Below are positions 36,301 through 48,191 of a stretch of DNA of 64,000 nucleotides, one piece after another. This DNA is from Dipteris shenzhenensis (taxonomy: Eukaryota > Polypodiophyta > Polypodiopsida > Gleicheniales), in NCBI GenBank assembly GCA_047967505.1, contig CM106538.1; one strand, written 5' to 3'. The notes under the pieces are model-generated. The model was not told the origin of the DNA. It ran no database searches and saw only the letters and a list, made by a program, of their open reading frames with translations. Positions within the stretch are counted from its first letter, which is position 1, and every line of letters starts with the position of its first letter. A program made the position numbers and the translations under genes.

Positions 36301-37401
36301 TGCAAAAGAAAACTTTATGTCACCTGCTCCCACTATGTCACATGCATAGTCATTTCCAAGATGCACACAACCTGTCTTTCCACTGTCATAAGTGGAGAAC
36401 CATTCCCTATGGGGAGTAACATGGAATGAAGCACCAGAATCCAAAATCCAATCCTGGGAATATGCATCATCTGAAGTGGTAAGCAACTCTGCAGATAACG
36501 TAGACATGAAGAGAACATCATTGTCACTATCATGTGTGACTGCATTGATCTCCTCGATCTTCACTTTTTCTTTGTCCTCCCTTGGACTCTCTTCCTTTTG
36601 ATTTGCACCCCAATTTGCATTCTTTTTCTTATTCTTTTGCTCTCTTTTCAGCTTGTAGCAATCCTTTTTCATATGGCCCTTCTTGCCACAATGGTAACAC
36701 TCAATGTTCCGTGCCCTGGATTTGCTACGAGACTTCCCTCTTTCTTGGGACTTCCCCCTGAACTGTGATCTGCCCCTTTGCACATTTAAGGCTGCATCCT
36801 GCTTGTTGCCATCCATAGACTTCCGTCTAATCTCCTCGGCCAACAAGCTACCCACAACATCATCAAATTTCAGTACTCCACCAGGTGCAGAGTTACTGAC
36901 AGCTGTACGGAAGGTATCCCATGAGGATGGCAATGAACATAAGAGAAATATTGCCTTAGTCTCCGCATCAAAATTCATTTTCTGAGCCTGAAGCTGGCTG
37001 AAAATAATATTGAATTCATTCAAATGAGAAGCAATGGAGACCCCTTCCTTCATCTGCAGCTCAAACAACCTCTTCATGAGGTAAACTTTATTAGAGGCAG
37101 TTTCCTTCTCATAAGTGGCACACAGTTTCTTCCACAAATCTTCCGTAGTCTGCTCATTTACTACTGTGAAATAAACTGACTCTGCAAGATGAAGTCTAAT
37201 AGTAGACTTTGCTAATGCATCCAACTCATTCCAATCATCCTCAAACACATTTGCAGGCTTAGCTTCAATCCCTGCCAAGGGTTTAATCTGCTTCTTTTGA
37301 ATAAGCACATCCCTTATCTGTTCTTTCCACAAAGAAAAGTTTGTCCCATCAAACTTTTTAATGCTGAAAAACTCCTTTTCAGGCATGGAAGAGGATGCCA
37401 T
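33336..37401 (-). pseudogene. Copia gag-pol polyprotein with one frameshift
   Basis: The start is set at MASSSMPEKEF (37401), since the upstream in-frame Met adds only a leader with no family match. The domains, in order, are: gag with the CCHC knuckle CYHCGKKGHMKKDC; aspartic protease (WILDSGASFHV); the pre-integrase HHCC zone (LWHCRLGHM); the integrase core (HSDVCGPM, CLRTDNGGEY, TPEQNPVAEKMNRT); RT (CKWVYKMK, ARLVAKGFKQ, YVDDMLLAS); and RNase H (YTDSDYAGHVDNRRSTSGYV, ALSTTEAEY, HIEVRYHFIRE, ADMLTKSL). The frame breaks near 34134, just after the RT domain, where one extra A in a CAACAAAAAG run shifts the reading frame. The remainder is open to the stop at 33336. The total length is 4066 nt (1354 codons plus stop plus one base). 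There are no other stops, so the lesion is recent or a sequencing error. Confidence 0.95.
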
Positions 37402-38826
37402 GATGCAAATAAAGCAAAATCCCAAATGCTAGTGCCTGCAAGAGAGAATCACACCAAATACCAGGTGCACCCAAATGTGTATGCCACAATAGAGTGAAAT
37501 ATCACCAAAACTCAAAACTCAAAGCATCAAAAGATGCATCTGACTCATGTGCATATACTATGCATCCATATGAGCAAATCTGGCCCAAAAGAAAATGCCA
37601 ATAAGTGCCAAATGACTCAAGCATAAACACTGTCCACTGGCATATGCATCAATTATATCTCATCCAAGAGAGCATAGCACTATCAGTGCATCACCAACAA
37701 TGTGTCAAAGCTGTCCCTCAGCATAAAATAGCATCCATGTGCAAAGCGTCCATAAAAATAACATCCCACAAGGCAATTTGGGCCTATCAGCGCATCCAAC
37801 AAGGACCGCAATGCATCCAAATGGCCTATAAATCATCCACTGCAACCCAATGCATACCACGAATGAGCGCACACTGCTCAAACTGCAACCAGAGTGATCT
37901 GCATAAGGTATGCTCAAGAAATCATAGTCCCACGGTAATGAGCGCTACTGAAAATAGAACCTGAGATGCTTCAAAACATGGGCGCCATTGCATAATCGGA
38001 CTCAGCAAGAAAATCTGCAAATATCTCTCTTCTGCCAGAACTCCAAAATCCCAACCGATGAATGAGAAATGGGAGTCAACACTTATCCACTGCCATGTGG
38101 CATAAATCTAAGGTTTCAAAACCTTAGCATGAAAAATGCATAACAGAGAGACGAAATCGAATACACAGAGATTTATAACTCTGAAAATCCTCCACCGAAT
38201 CACGCAAGAACTGACAGGTAGGGGTTTTTGGGCGTCCGGAACGCAATGGGACAGACGGTTTTGGAAACCGTGGTCTCAATCACTGGGTCCAACACACGGA
38301 CTGAAAAACGTTTTTGGAAACAGAGCTATCTGTAAACTCCACCGGAGTGCGAATGATGAGCAACATAGAAGTTTTAGGACCTCCTGAGTCCACCGGAACT
38401 GACAGATCTGCAAATGGTTGCTCCAAACTTGAGTTCCAACACCCGGGCAAAAAACGCAGGAATTGACACAGTGAGTCAGAAATCCACTGAAATGATCTCA
38501 GATTCAAGAATGAAGGTGTTTCCAAGCTCCTGAAGTAATGTGGACACCAAAAGCAAGCAATAGTTGCCTCCACAAGTCAATACGGAGTCTCTGTCATCGA
38601 ACGGAACCATCGAACGGAACAGGGAAAAGCTCAAAAAACGACTTTTTCTTTGAAAGCTCTTAACAGGCTCTCAAAACCACTTCGTAAAGCCAAAGTGACT
38701 TTTCCAAAGGTTCCTCCAAGGTCTCTGCACACTCGGATGCAAGTAAAGTCACCCACAAAGCTTCTCCTTCCTCCCACAGAGCTGCTGAGCTTCAAGCATT
38801 CACGCACGCTCAGCTAGATCACCCGG
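37402..38826 (-). other. Long untranslated leader of the copia element
   Basis: About 1.4 kb separates the primer site and the gag start on the minus strand. Only short frames on either strand are open, with no motif. It may carry packaging signals, by analogy with other copia elements. Confidence 0.6.
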
Positions 38827-39022
38827 GCTCTGATACCAGTTGAGAGTGCTCTCAACGGAAGCAAGAACAGAAGAAGGAGAGAGAGAGAGAGAGACAGAGA
38901 CAGAGAGCCACACAAGTTTGGTGGGTGCAGAACCACCCTAATCTTCTTTTTCATTCATTTATATATGTGTTTGAGTATTGTACATAACTGGGGTTAAGGC
39001 ACAGTGACCTTTAACCCCCACA
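38827..39022 (-). repeat. 5' LTR and primer-binding site of the copia element
   Basis: The LTR is 38841-39022 (182 bp). On the minus strand it ends CTCTCA, then AC, then TGGTATCAGAGC (38838-38827), a perfect match to the usual plant initiator-Met tRNA primer site. Confidence 0.96.
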
Positions 39023-39027
39023 CAAAC

Positions 39028-39700
39028 TTTAGATATAATGCTCCAATCACAAAATTAGCGATTAAAAGTCCTTTCTACTTGCTCTAACCTTTACAATGAT
39101 TTAATTTGGAGGGGAAATAATGCCCAAAATGCAAAAATACCCCCCAAAAAAAATGTAGATGAAGAAGCGATGTTCTCTATGAAACCAAATGAAGTCAATC
39201 TCAAATGTTGAATATGATGATGTTAAAAGCTTTATCCAAAACATTGATCACATTGTCAAAATAGAAATATAGAGTATGGTCTACTATTAGTTGTGCTACG
39301 TCATGAAAAAGTTAAAGTAGATATTCAAAAACAATAATGGAATGTTGTATGGGCATCACAAATGCATTTCATTTTCAAATACGTTTTTTAGGCTAAAAAT
39401 TATGACAAAGCAAGAGATGTAAGAATAGTGGAGAATAGAATTGCTTATTCATGGCTCCAAAATTTTCATTATAGCCTACAAAAATGTTGTGGAGCCTCAA
39501 GAAACCATAATGGGTTGTACAAGCTTCAATGAACTCTTTTCACTCTCTTTCTCACTTAGAAACACTCACAATTTCTTAAAAAACACACAAGCTAAAAAAT
39601 GAGATTTCTCTCACAAAACTCTTACTATAGCATATAGCCTCACTACACTCATAACGAGGCTCTAACAAAAGCTCTTGTAGGCTCTTACTGAGCTTTAATG
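39028..39700. other. Unassigned flank of the copia insertion
   Basis: AT-rich, with no gene or repeat recognised. Without the insertion it would be continuous with sequence left of 33100. Confidence 0.5.
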
Positions 39701-40290
39701 TAAATAATAAATAATATAAACCCTTCAGGGTTAGGGTTAGGGTTTCTAACCTTTTCCCTTTTCAAACTCTTATGTGTTAGTGCTTATTCTCTTTATAACA
39801 AGTCTTCAATAGAGGAGGAGGAGGGAGGAAGAATGGTTGGAGAGTACAACAATATGGGTTGCAAGGGTTGGGCAAGAGTAATAACATGCCAATGCACATA
39901 TTTAGTGTAAGGGAACATGGACACAAGGAGATCAAGCATATGGACACAAAAGTAATCTGAACACTAAGACCCAAAGGGAGCAATCATCATTTCATTAGAA
40001 GATATTTATACAAGTTTTGGACTCCTCTCTCAGGTGAGAATTTTTTATCTCTAGACTATCATCTATTTCTAGACTTTCTAGCTCTACACTTTCTCTCTAG
40101 ATTTTCTCTCTCTATAAAATTGACAACGTTTTAGAGATGAATCCTTGAGATTTTTACAAGGAGTTTTGTGTTTCTTGGCATCCTTTCATGCTTACTAAGA
40201 GGCCCATTGAAAGGGGTCCTTCAAGCATAGTGATATTGTTGCTCAACACACGCTCATGTCTTGGATTGTCCCTTAGATTGGTGCACAAAC
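39700..40290 (-). repeat. Diverged relative of the LTR found at 42.5-43.5 kb
   Basis: The same landmarks occur in the same order as in the LTR at 42501-43516: a purine-rich GGA tract (39810-39830), 'gggttgcaagggttgg', 'acatggacacaaggaga', a phrase resembling 'ccaaag...catttcatta', 'tttatacaagtt' then 'ctcctctctc', and finally 'gcacaaacaatcttaaca'. The phrase 'cccatccttgggttgtgg' after it also parallels 'cccatcctcgagttatgg' after the other LTR. Alignment by eye is loose, so the boundaries are approximate. The region also contains the telomere-like string 'gggttagggttagggttt' (39727-39744). Confidence 0.4.
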
Positions 40291-42495
40291 AATCTTAACA
40301 AATTCCCTAGACTGATTTGGCTGCCCATCCTTGGGTTGTGGTTGATTTTGAAGTCAAAGTTATGCTACTATCTTCTTTTCTCAACTGTTGTGGTAGAGGT
40401 GGCATTAATGTCTGAATTGGCAAGCTTGTAAGCTCCATAGACCGTTTGGTTTGTATCCAAGAAGCCTATGTCGACAAATTGGCAAAAAACTTATCCGTCA
40501 AGTGATATGATGCATTGAAAGTGACAACTTCTAGTCTAAGTATTTATCTTATAATTGGATTAAAGTTGAGTTGGGGTAGATGCTATTTAATTAATGGTGA
40601 GACTTCCAAGATTATTGCCAATGTCTAATATTTGATTCTACTTTGCATATTCTTGAGGAATGTGTCAATGTTATCACTAGTTTGCATGTGATTCATGCTT
40701 GTCTAATGCTTGTATGAGCATATGTGGATTAACCATTCCATTTTTTGAGCACTTATGAATTTGTGGCCAATGCGGAGGTGCTCCATGTTTGAGTGTGCAT
40801 ATTCTTGCATTGCATTTGTGTCAATGTGACTTAGAACAGGCTTAGAAGTAAATTTGGAGTGTGCCCTAGAGCAGAGGATAGTACTACAAGGTACTCTTTT
40901 TTGGACATGTTTTCCTTCTCCACTTGGGTTGTGGATCTACTTGCACATAAGGGCTTTCATTATTTGCTCATTGCATATGTTCATTGGGGTTCTTGTGACA
41001 CTCCCCCCTACTCTTTTGTTTTGACATTTTTGCCAAAATTATTGTACAAGGTTTGTTAATGCCAAATGGTGGTGATGGTAGCACTGATTTCTCAATTTTC
41101 GTAGTGACCCTTCATTCATCAAAAAATGTGGGGCAATTACCTTTTCTAGATAACCAAAAGAGTGTTGCCCTCATTAAGTAAATGGGAATCAGTGTGAAAC
41201 ATGCATAGCATGGGGGACAAGGGGGAAGCAAACAACTCAAAGTGACATGAATATTGAAAGAGAGAGAGAAGGAAAGATTATAATAGTTCAACTTGAAGAG
41301 GTCTTTCTATTACTTAGCCAAATTGGCTCGAGTACAAACATGCTTAGGTGCACTCCACACATGAGTTGCCTATGTTTTAGAACAACCCTAACTTCTAGGC
41401 CTTTAGAACTAGTAGTGGGTACTATAGCCATCAGATTATCAATGGTTTGCACCTCCCTAGTCAAAAGCCATAACTTTGTATATATTTGGGCTGACAAGCT
41501 TCACTCAAACAAATCCTTCATGCATAGTCTTTATGGCTTCCTTGGTCCCAGGGGTTGACTAATTGCTAGTTACTCTAATGACACTTTTGTTTACATTTGT
41601 GCCTATTGTGACCCTAACAATCAAGGTCCTTTGCTGACTTGCTTTGTTGTGTAGTGTCACCCAACTTGACGCCTAGTCTAACCTATAGACTGGGAAATTC
41701 TCCATATGATGTTGACGAATGGGTTTGATTTCCTCCCTACTTTGCTAAGTCCTTTGAATGGTAGCTCTGGTTGCTCACTTTGTCCTTTGCTCTATGAGCT
41801 TTCCCTTGAACGAAGCTAACTCGTTTTGTAAAGCAACATCGCCCTACTTATTTCCTAGTGCCACCTATGGATTGGGCATTCTCAATACGATGTTGATGCA
41901 TGAGTTTGAACCGCTCCCTGCTTTGTTAAGTACTTTGGTCATTCATCCTTTGTTCCTACTTTCATGGCTGCTTTGTGTTGAGCAAGATCAATAGTGAGAT
42001 AGGGAAGAGCACTACTGTGCTTTGCCCTTTCCTCCTTGCATTTATTTGGCTTCTGAGTGGAGACGTTGGCCCCCTTGGTGTCTAAGTCAATCAAATGCTC
42101 CCTTGGGATCACCCTTTCTCTCTCCTACTCCCTTAATTCAGTGGTCCTCTTTTGTTGGGCCATGCAAAATCCTCCTAGGTTTTCCTTCTTGCTGCTTCAT
42201 CCTCAACTTTAGTGATAGTTGTTGCAAGCTCCTTTGTTGTTGTTAAATCTTGATTGCCACTAATCCTTTGCTAATTTAGCCCTTAGCTTTGTGGCTTTGG
42301 TAACTATTGTTGGTTATCTCTCAGCCTATTGGTCTGCTTGTTTGTTGGCCGCTTTGCTAGTTTCCTTCTTTGGTTGACTAGGTCTCTTGCACTCAAATAA
42401 TGATCTTTGGCCCCCCTTTGCTTAGGCTAGCTACTTGGCTACCTTCTTCTTCAGCCTTCTATTTATGTTGACTCCATTACTCCTTCACTTTAAGA
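40291..42495. other. Probable interior of a decayed LTR element; no domain recognised
   Basis: It follows the diverged LTR at 39.7-40.3 kb and precedes the insertion at 42501. Two stretches, near 41660-41730 and 41855-41920, share the words 'gggcattctc/gggaaattctc' and 'atgatgttgacgaatgggtttg'-like text, suggesting an old duplication. There are short open frames only. Confidence 0.3.
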
Positions 42496-42500
42496 TAGTT

Positions 42501-43516
42501 TGTTTGCTCTTTCCAATGGCTTCTGCAGGAAGAGCAGGGTATTCTCAGTATGTAGGGTTTCGAGGCTTTTTGTCATCTATAGATATATCGGTGTGGCTTT
42601 TTGTAGTATAAGTGTAGCTTAGGACCTTGGCTTGTATTCCGGTGAGGACGTAGGCTTAAGTGTGGTAAGCAAACATAGTGCATACATGTATGAAAAGGAT
42701 GTGCATCATCATGATTGGGGTAATAAAGGCTTTCATCTTCATTGGGGGTTGAAGGGTTTAGAAGGAGTTCCAAGGTTTAGAAGAGTTTTAGGGTTCATAA
42801 GGAGGATCCAAGGTTTAGGGTAGAGTACATGGCGGAAAGCTCCTCTCCCTCGTAGATTATGGAGGTCAAGGGTTGAGGGACTAAGGGTTTAGGGGGAGCA
42901 TAGGAGTGGGAGAGGAAGAAGGTCTAAGAGTAGAAGGGAGGAGAAGGGGGAGGAGAAGAGGGGAGGAGAAGGGAGGAGGAGGAGGGAGGAAGAGGAGGAG
43001 GAGGAGGAGGAAGGAGGTGGGAGGAGAAGGGAGGAGGAGGAGGGAGGAGATGGGTTGCAAGGTTGTAGGAGAGGGGAGGAGGAGTTGCAAGGTTAGGACA
43101 TGCTTTTAGACGTGGAGTGCAAGGAAGCATGGACACTTGGAGACAACTGCTTGGAATACCAAAGTGGAACCCAACACAATGCCCCAAAGAGTGTGAGCTT
43201 CATTCCATTACGGGGTGTTTATACAAGTTGGAGAGCTTCTCTCTCTACATGTAGGAATTGTAAGACATTCTCTCTCTACATGTAGAACTTGCATCTAGAA
43301 GTTGCATGAAGTTGAACTTGCATGTAAGAGTTGCATGTTGCATGTAGGAGTTCCATGTAGAACTCGCATGTAGGAGTTGCATGTTGCATGTAGAACGTGC
43401 AAGTTGGATTCTTAAGAGGGATTATTCCTAGGCTTATGCAAGTACAAGCGGAGCTTTGCCGCTACTCTACCCACACATTCTGTGCTACCTAAGTCCCTGT
43501 TGGCACAGAGACAACA
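42501..43516 (-). repeat. 3' LTR of the gypsy-like element
   Basis: It holds a GGA/GAGGAG purine tract of about 150 bp (42905-43070) and, nearer the inner edge, short tandem repeats of 'catgtaggagttgcatgttg' type (43220-43400). Proline- and leucine-rich open frames across the purine tract are compositional artefacts. Confidence 0.92.
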
Positions 43517-44133
43517 TACTCTTGGATCATTTTACTACCCATCCTCGAGTTATGGCTTATTGTGATCACGGAGTTGTGATGCCATGCGTGTAACCTAGTG
43601 GCTGTGAAACTTGTGATGTGCCAGTTGATCCTGTTGTAAAGCCTTGGCCCCATACAATTTTTGCTATCTTTCTAGGAAGTCTGTATCTACCATTTGTTTG
43701 AACAGAGATATGTAGCGTGCTTCTAAGAAAATGACTCTTTGATAGAGTCGGCTTGTAGTTTGAGCATCGATCCATTCATTGGGATTGAAACTGAACGGAG
43801 GCAAATGTCGATTGATGTGGCTGGGGACCTCCAAAATGTATTCCAAGTTTTGCAGAAGATAGCACTTTGGTGAAGGATGCAATCAATGTTGCCACGCATT
43901 ATTTCCTTATGCTATTGGAGTGCTTGGATCAGTGTGCCTTGGATGTTCCATTCTACACCAGAGTATGGCTCGATCATTGGCCAATTAATGATGCGATCCT
44001 TGCCCAAAGTGTGTATATTGGCCTCCCATCTGTGACGTCATGGAACTGCATCGAATTTGGGATGGGTTATGAGACATGGAGGTGCACGTAGGTATTCTTT
44101 CAAGAACATTATATCAAAGAGTTTGGGGCGGCG

Positions 44134-44624
44134 CCAATCAGGTTGGGGATCCAAGTGGTTGACCCAAGCTTCACTAACTTGATGTTGATGAAGGTTGGTA
44201 GGGAAATTGTCCAAGGTCCCATCCACCTCGAGTTTTCATATCAAGATATTTGCTCTAGAAATCCTTGATAAGGTTACTAGGAAGTGGTATCACACATCAA
44301 ATTCATATCCATCATTGGAATTTGGTATGGGAGTGTGAATTGGATTATATGGATCCTGATATTCAAAATCAAATACTGGGCCAATCAGGTTGGGGATCCA
44401 AGTGGCTGACCCAAGCTTCACTAACTTCATGTTGACGAAGGTTGGTAGGGAAGTTGTCCAGGGTCCATCCACCTCAAGATTTCATATCATGATATTTGCT
44501 CCAGAAATCCTTGATGGGGTTACTAGGAAGTGGTATCACATCAAATTCATACCCATCATTGGAATTTGGCATGGGAGTGTGAATTGGATTATCTAGATCC
44601 TGATATTCAAAATCAAATACTGGG
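44134..44624. repeat. ~247-bp tandem duplication inside the gypsy-like element
   Basis: Copies 44134-44380 and 44381-44624 start 'ccaatcaggttggggatcca' and end 'caaaatcaaatactggg', with few differences. Minus-strand frame 44474-45073 crosses one copy. Confidence 0.9.
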
Positions 44625-45073
44625 TCATTTTTTACTGATGGTAGCACAAGTAGTGTTAGAGGTGATGGCGGGGCAGGGAGAGAATCTGAGGACATGGGGG
44701 AGAAATATGGAAGAGTGATAGCTATGGGAGGGGAATCAGAGGGGAGGGAGGGAAAAACTAGGCAAATGGTTTGAGTAGCTTGGTAATCCTCGAGGGTAGG
44801 ATTAGCAAGGGAAGGGAAGAAGCTAGGTGTGAGGGGCTCGTAAGTTTGTGACTGTTGGGTTAGTTGAAAGTGGTGAGCAAAGAGACAATGAAGGGAGTAG
44901 ATGTTAGGATGGAGCTCAAGGAAGGTTAAAAGGGTGATAGCAGCAAGGGTAAGTGAGGCTATGAGATTGGCATAGAGAGTGGTTAGATATGGAAAGTTAG
45001 ATGTGAAATAAGCCATGTCATCCTCCGACACTTCTTTATATTGGTGCAATGCGATCATCAACTGTTGCTGCAA
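44474..45073 (-). CDS. Uncharacterised frame in the interior of the gypsy-like element
   Basis: A 199-residue open frame lies downstream (minus strand) of the protease segment. The first half has a hydrophobic stretch (LTTLYANLIASLTLAAIT). The second half is rich in Pro and Ser (LPSDSPPIAITLPYFSP). The C-terminal part lies in the tandemly duplicated segment. I find no RT, integrase or other known motif. It may be chance or a non-canonical retroelement protein. Confidence 0.25.
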   Translation of the reverse strand: MQQQLMIALHQYKEVSEDDMAYFTSNFPYLTTLYANLIASLTLAAITLLTFLELHPNIYSLHCLFAHHFQLTQQSQTYEPLTPSFFPSLANPTLEDYQATQTICLVFPSLPSDSPPIAITLPYFSPMSSDSLPAPPSPLTLLVLPSVKNDPVFDFEYQDLDNPIHTPMPNSNDGYEFDVIPLPSNPIKDFWSKYHDMKS

Positions 45074-45449
45074 GGTTGGGATATCGATTATGTCATGCCT
45101 TGTAGATAACAGTGTGACACAAAACTGGGGGTTTGGTTTTGGTCACGTCTCAACCCACAAATTGAAGAAGAGAGAAGAGTAATGGGCATTAGATGAAGCT
45201 TAAAGAGACACTCACTCTTATCTTCTCAGATCAAAACAAAGATATAGATGTCAAAGGTGAGGTTGTACTCTAGCATTGGAAATAAGAAAGGCTAAGGGGA
45301 AGCATTGATTTGAGCTTATTGGTCAGCCCCAAAAGTAAGGGCGAGCCATTGTTAGAAGAACATCTTTTGACTCAACACAATGTGAACTGATGTGAAAGGT
45401 GTGAATTGATAGGGTTGATTTGGCTGAATGGGACGGCTAGGACAAAACA

Positions 45450-45905
45450 TAGATCTCCAAAAGATGACGATTCTAATATTAGTTTCATTCAAAATGGAGC
45501 TTGGAACAAAAAGTTATGATGGTTTCATGAAAGGTTCTCAAAACTGCTCTAAACAATAGACTCGACCACTCAGACAACAGTAACTTTTATTATCTAAATG
45601 GAACAAATATTAGAATACATCAATAGATAGATCTTGAAAAGACGAAGATTTTGATATAAGTTTCATTCAAAACGGAGCTTGGAATAGAAAGTTATGATGG
45701 TTTTACGAAAGGTTCTCAAAACTGCTCCAAACAACAGACCCGACCACTCAAACAACAATAACTTTTATTCTACTAAAGATAACAAATATCTGAATACATT
45801 AATAGATAGATCTTGAAAAGATGAAGATTCTGATATAAGTTTCATTCAAAACGGAGCTTGGAGTAGAAAGTTATGACCATTTTACAGAAGATTGTCAAAA
45901 CTGTC
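45450..45905. repeat. ~178-bp tandem repeats, about 2.5 copies
   Basis: The word 'agtttcattcaaaa' followed by 'ggagcttgga' and 'aaagttatga' recurs at 45481, 45659 and 45838. The intervals are 178 and 179 bp, with substitutions between copies. The repeats lie within the interior of the gypsy-like element, downstream of the protease segment. Confidence 0.9.
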
Positions 45906-46170
45906 CATACCCGACTGCAGTTATGGAAACGGCAACGATCTCCTTCAGTAGAGAAGTAGCTTCCAAGATACATGGCCAATTGAGGTTGCCTAAGGGAGTA
46001 GAGAATACCCTTAAAATAGATCTAGAAATGACTCACTCATGTGGGTACACTAAGCTTTAGAGCGAGGAGAGAGGAGATGGAACAAGGATGAGGAAAAACA
46101 AGCGGCACAATTGGTTTTTTTGCTCCTATCCCCACATTGACACTTACTCTGGTGTCACGATTTTGGATTA

Positions 46171-46551
46171 TCACTCTATCATTTCCCAATCATGGAGGAC
46201 TGATGCTTCACACAACCGACGTCCCAGCAAGATTTGATAGGATTTCTTGGGAAGATCCAAGATTGTAAATTGAAGGGAAAAGTAGACTCCTGCGACTTTT
46301 GTTGACACACCATTCACTATTCCCAAGGGCTTTGCCCGTGAATCATCGGCAAGGCATATGTTGAAATTAGCCTTTTGCATTAGTGGGAGACCCCATTCAT
46401 CATAGGGCTCATTGGATAAGACATTTATACTTGCTCCACCATCCACTATGGCTTGGACTTCATTATATGCTTTTTGGAGCAAAGGCATAGTGATGTTGCA
46501 TATGTCATCTCTCTCACCCATCCGCATAGGGATATCTTCTATGTCTTCCAT
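46171..46551 (-). pseudogene. Retropepsin-like aspartic protease segment
   Basis: A 126-residue frame contains VQAIVDGGASINVL, the aspartic protease active-site loop in the D-G-G-A-S form seen in some plant gypsy elements. It also has FTILDLPKKSYQILLGRRL, matching the later 'ILGR' flap-end motif. Retropepsin domains are about 100-120 residues, so the fold may be complete. It lies 3' of the knuckle segment in element order, as in a gag-pro arrangement. It is isolated from any pol domain. Confidence 0.6.
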
Positions 46552-47654
46552 AGGTGGAGGGGGATTTGCTAGTTTAATCTAGCCTTTGAAACTCTCCTAA
46601 AGTTTGGGACAATTCCATTAGAGGATTCCAATGGGAATTGACACATGGCAACTTAGAATGCTAGAGAGTGCGGCACCTTTAAGTTGGCGTGACGGTACAT
46701 TATGTTGTGGATTTGGTTGTTGGAATAGAGGCTCAAGTACAGTATCAATACTCAGTGGGGCCAACTCAAGGATAGGATCTTGTGCTTGCTTCTCAGCCTC
46801 AAATTGAGCTTGTTCCTTTTGCACCCATTGTTGACATGCCTGAAATCAAGCCTTCTCCACTTCTGCATTCACGTATGGAGCTTCTTTTATTTTGAAGCTT
46901 AGGAGTTGATGTGGATGAGATTGGTTGTTTATTGCTTGGTGGAGGTAGAGGCACTTGTGCTTTCTATTGAAGAGATCATCTTGATTGAAGTGACATATTA
47001 GGATCCTTGGTGGCCTCTTTTTGCTGGCATGTAATTACGCTCATAGATTGTGATATTATGCTTGCTAGCCTAGACTTTGATGGTAACAATGCTAATTGGG
47101 ACGTCAAGCTTAGCCTCATTTTGTTGTGGGACCTTATTTTTCATGGGACAATCCATACAGGCATGACCTATGCCATAATCTCTGTAGAGTGGTTGGAAAG
47201 TAGCAAGGCTACCACGATGAGGACACTTTGTGATTCGATGATTCTCTCCACAACTGTAGCTCGATATGTATTGGGCAAAACTTGATTCATATAGACTGGT
47301 ATTAAATCTTTTGCTCCTTCCACATAGTACATGGGGTACTCAACTTCATACTCAAATGGCAAATCCACTTCCTCGGCTTGAAGTTGTTGTATTGGAACTA
47401 TCGGAGGAGCTAGATTTGGCGCTCTTGGATATGGTTGTCGATTTGAATTCCTGAGTAATTACAGAACTTGGGTCCGGATGGGAACATGATTCAGCCTTGG
47501 AGCTGGGGGTGCTTGTCCAAGTGCCCACTGGGATGGGTGCTGGTTGGTATTGTTGAGGTCAAGGTGGGTTGTTGCACATGTTGAAGATGCAACTATTTTT
47601 GTCGTGGCCATCGACTACATAGATATGGCACCACAACCTTGGCGATGGATTTGC

Positions 47655-47867
47655 TTATGCAATGATCCTAGCTCTAAGAACCGGGCATCCATTTACTGTA
47701 TGATTGGCCATGCAGTGTGGACACCATACATTTTCTCGCCGTAGATAAGTCTGAGGTGGCAGCTGAGACATGTGAAGCTTTTGTTCCCTGGCCTGCACCA
47801 TTTCTTCTTTTAGCTTAAGGTTAGGGTCAAACCCTAAACTCTTACCAGGCCGAGACCGCCGAGCCAT
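47655..47867 (-). pseudogene. Gag-like cysteine knuckle segment
   Basis: A 70-residue frame opens MARRSRPGKSLGFDPN and contains ENVWCPHCMANHTVNGCPV, a CxxC...H...C arrangement like a retroviral-type zinc knuckle, though its spacing is not the canonical CX2CX4HX4C. It is the first frame after the 5' LTR and primer site on the minus strand. It is short and probably the remnant of gag. Confidence 0.4.
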
Positions 47868-48191
47868 AACTTTTCATGATTAGCTCAAATCGCTCTTCTG
47901 TAACAAGGTGAAATGTTCAAAATTGTGAGCTCTACGCATTGGTGTCCATTACCTAGCCTGATTTATTCTTTAAGTGGCTTCTTTTTAAGAAATAAGGAAA
48001 TTTTCTTAAGGTAGTAATCGAAGGTTGATGCTTGGGATTGATATGTTTGGCTAGAGTTAGAATTTTTTTAAAAACTCTCCTTGCCCTTGAGTGTTATGTT
48101 TGTGAAAGTTTGTAGTAGTTTGTTTTTTACACATACTTGTGTATGTTTACTCGTTACTTGAGAAGCAAGTCTCCTTGGCAGCGGTGCCAAA

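Larger units (their letters stand above)
33101..39022 (-). mobile_element. Young, nearly intact Ty1/copia LTR retrotransposon (5922 bp)
   Basis: Both LTRs are 182 bp (33101-33282 and 38841-39022) and differ at one position (T-to-G class change in the GA tract: 33145 g against 38885 c). The flanking 5-bp direct repeat CAAAC (33096-33100 and 39023-39027) is the target-site duplication. A primer site for initiator Met-tRNA (TGGTATCAGAGC, minus strand 38838-38827) sits 2 nt inside the 5' LTR, and a polypurine tract (minus AAGTGGGAGGT, 33293-33283) abuts the 3' LTR. A leader of about 1.4 kb separates the primer site from the single gag-pol frame. The high LTR identity suggests a recent insertion. 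The integrase and protease text resembles the Tork/Tnt1-like group, but the lineage is not proven. Confidence 0.97.

Noticed and set aside
39722-39745. Telomere-like repeat (gggttagggttaggg)
   Set aside because: Only about three imperfect units, partly TTAGGG and not a run of TTTAGGG. Too short for an interstitial telomere, and such words are common in plant intergenic DNA.
42881-43187. Pro/Leu-rich and Arg/Gly-rich open frames (also at 48530-48844)
   Set aside because: They arise from the GGA/GAGGAG purine tract in the two LTRs. They are low complexity on both strands and are not a protein gene.
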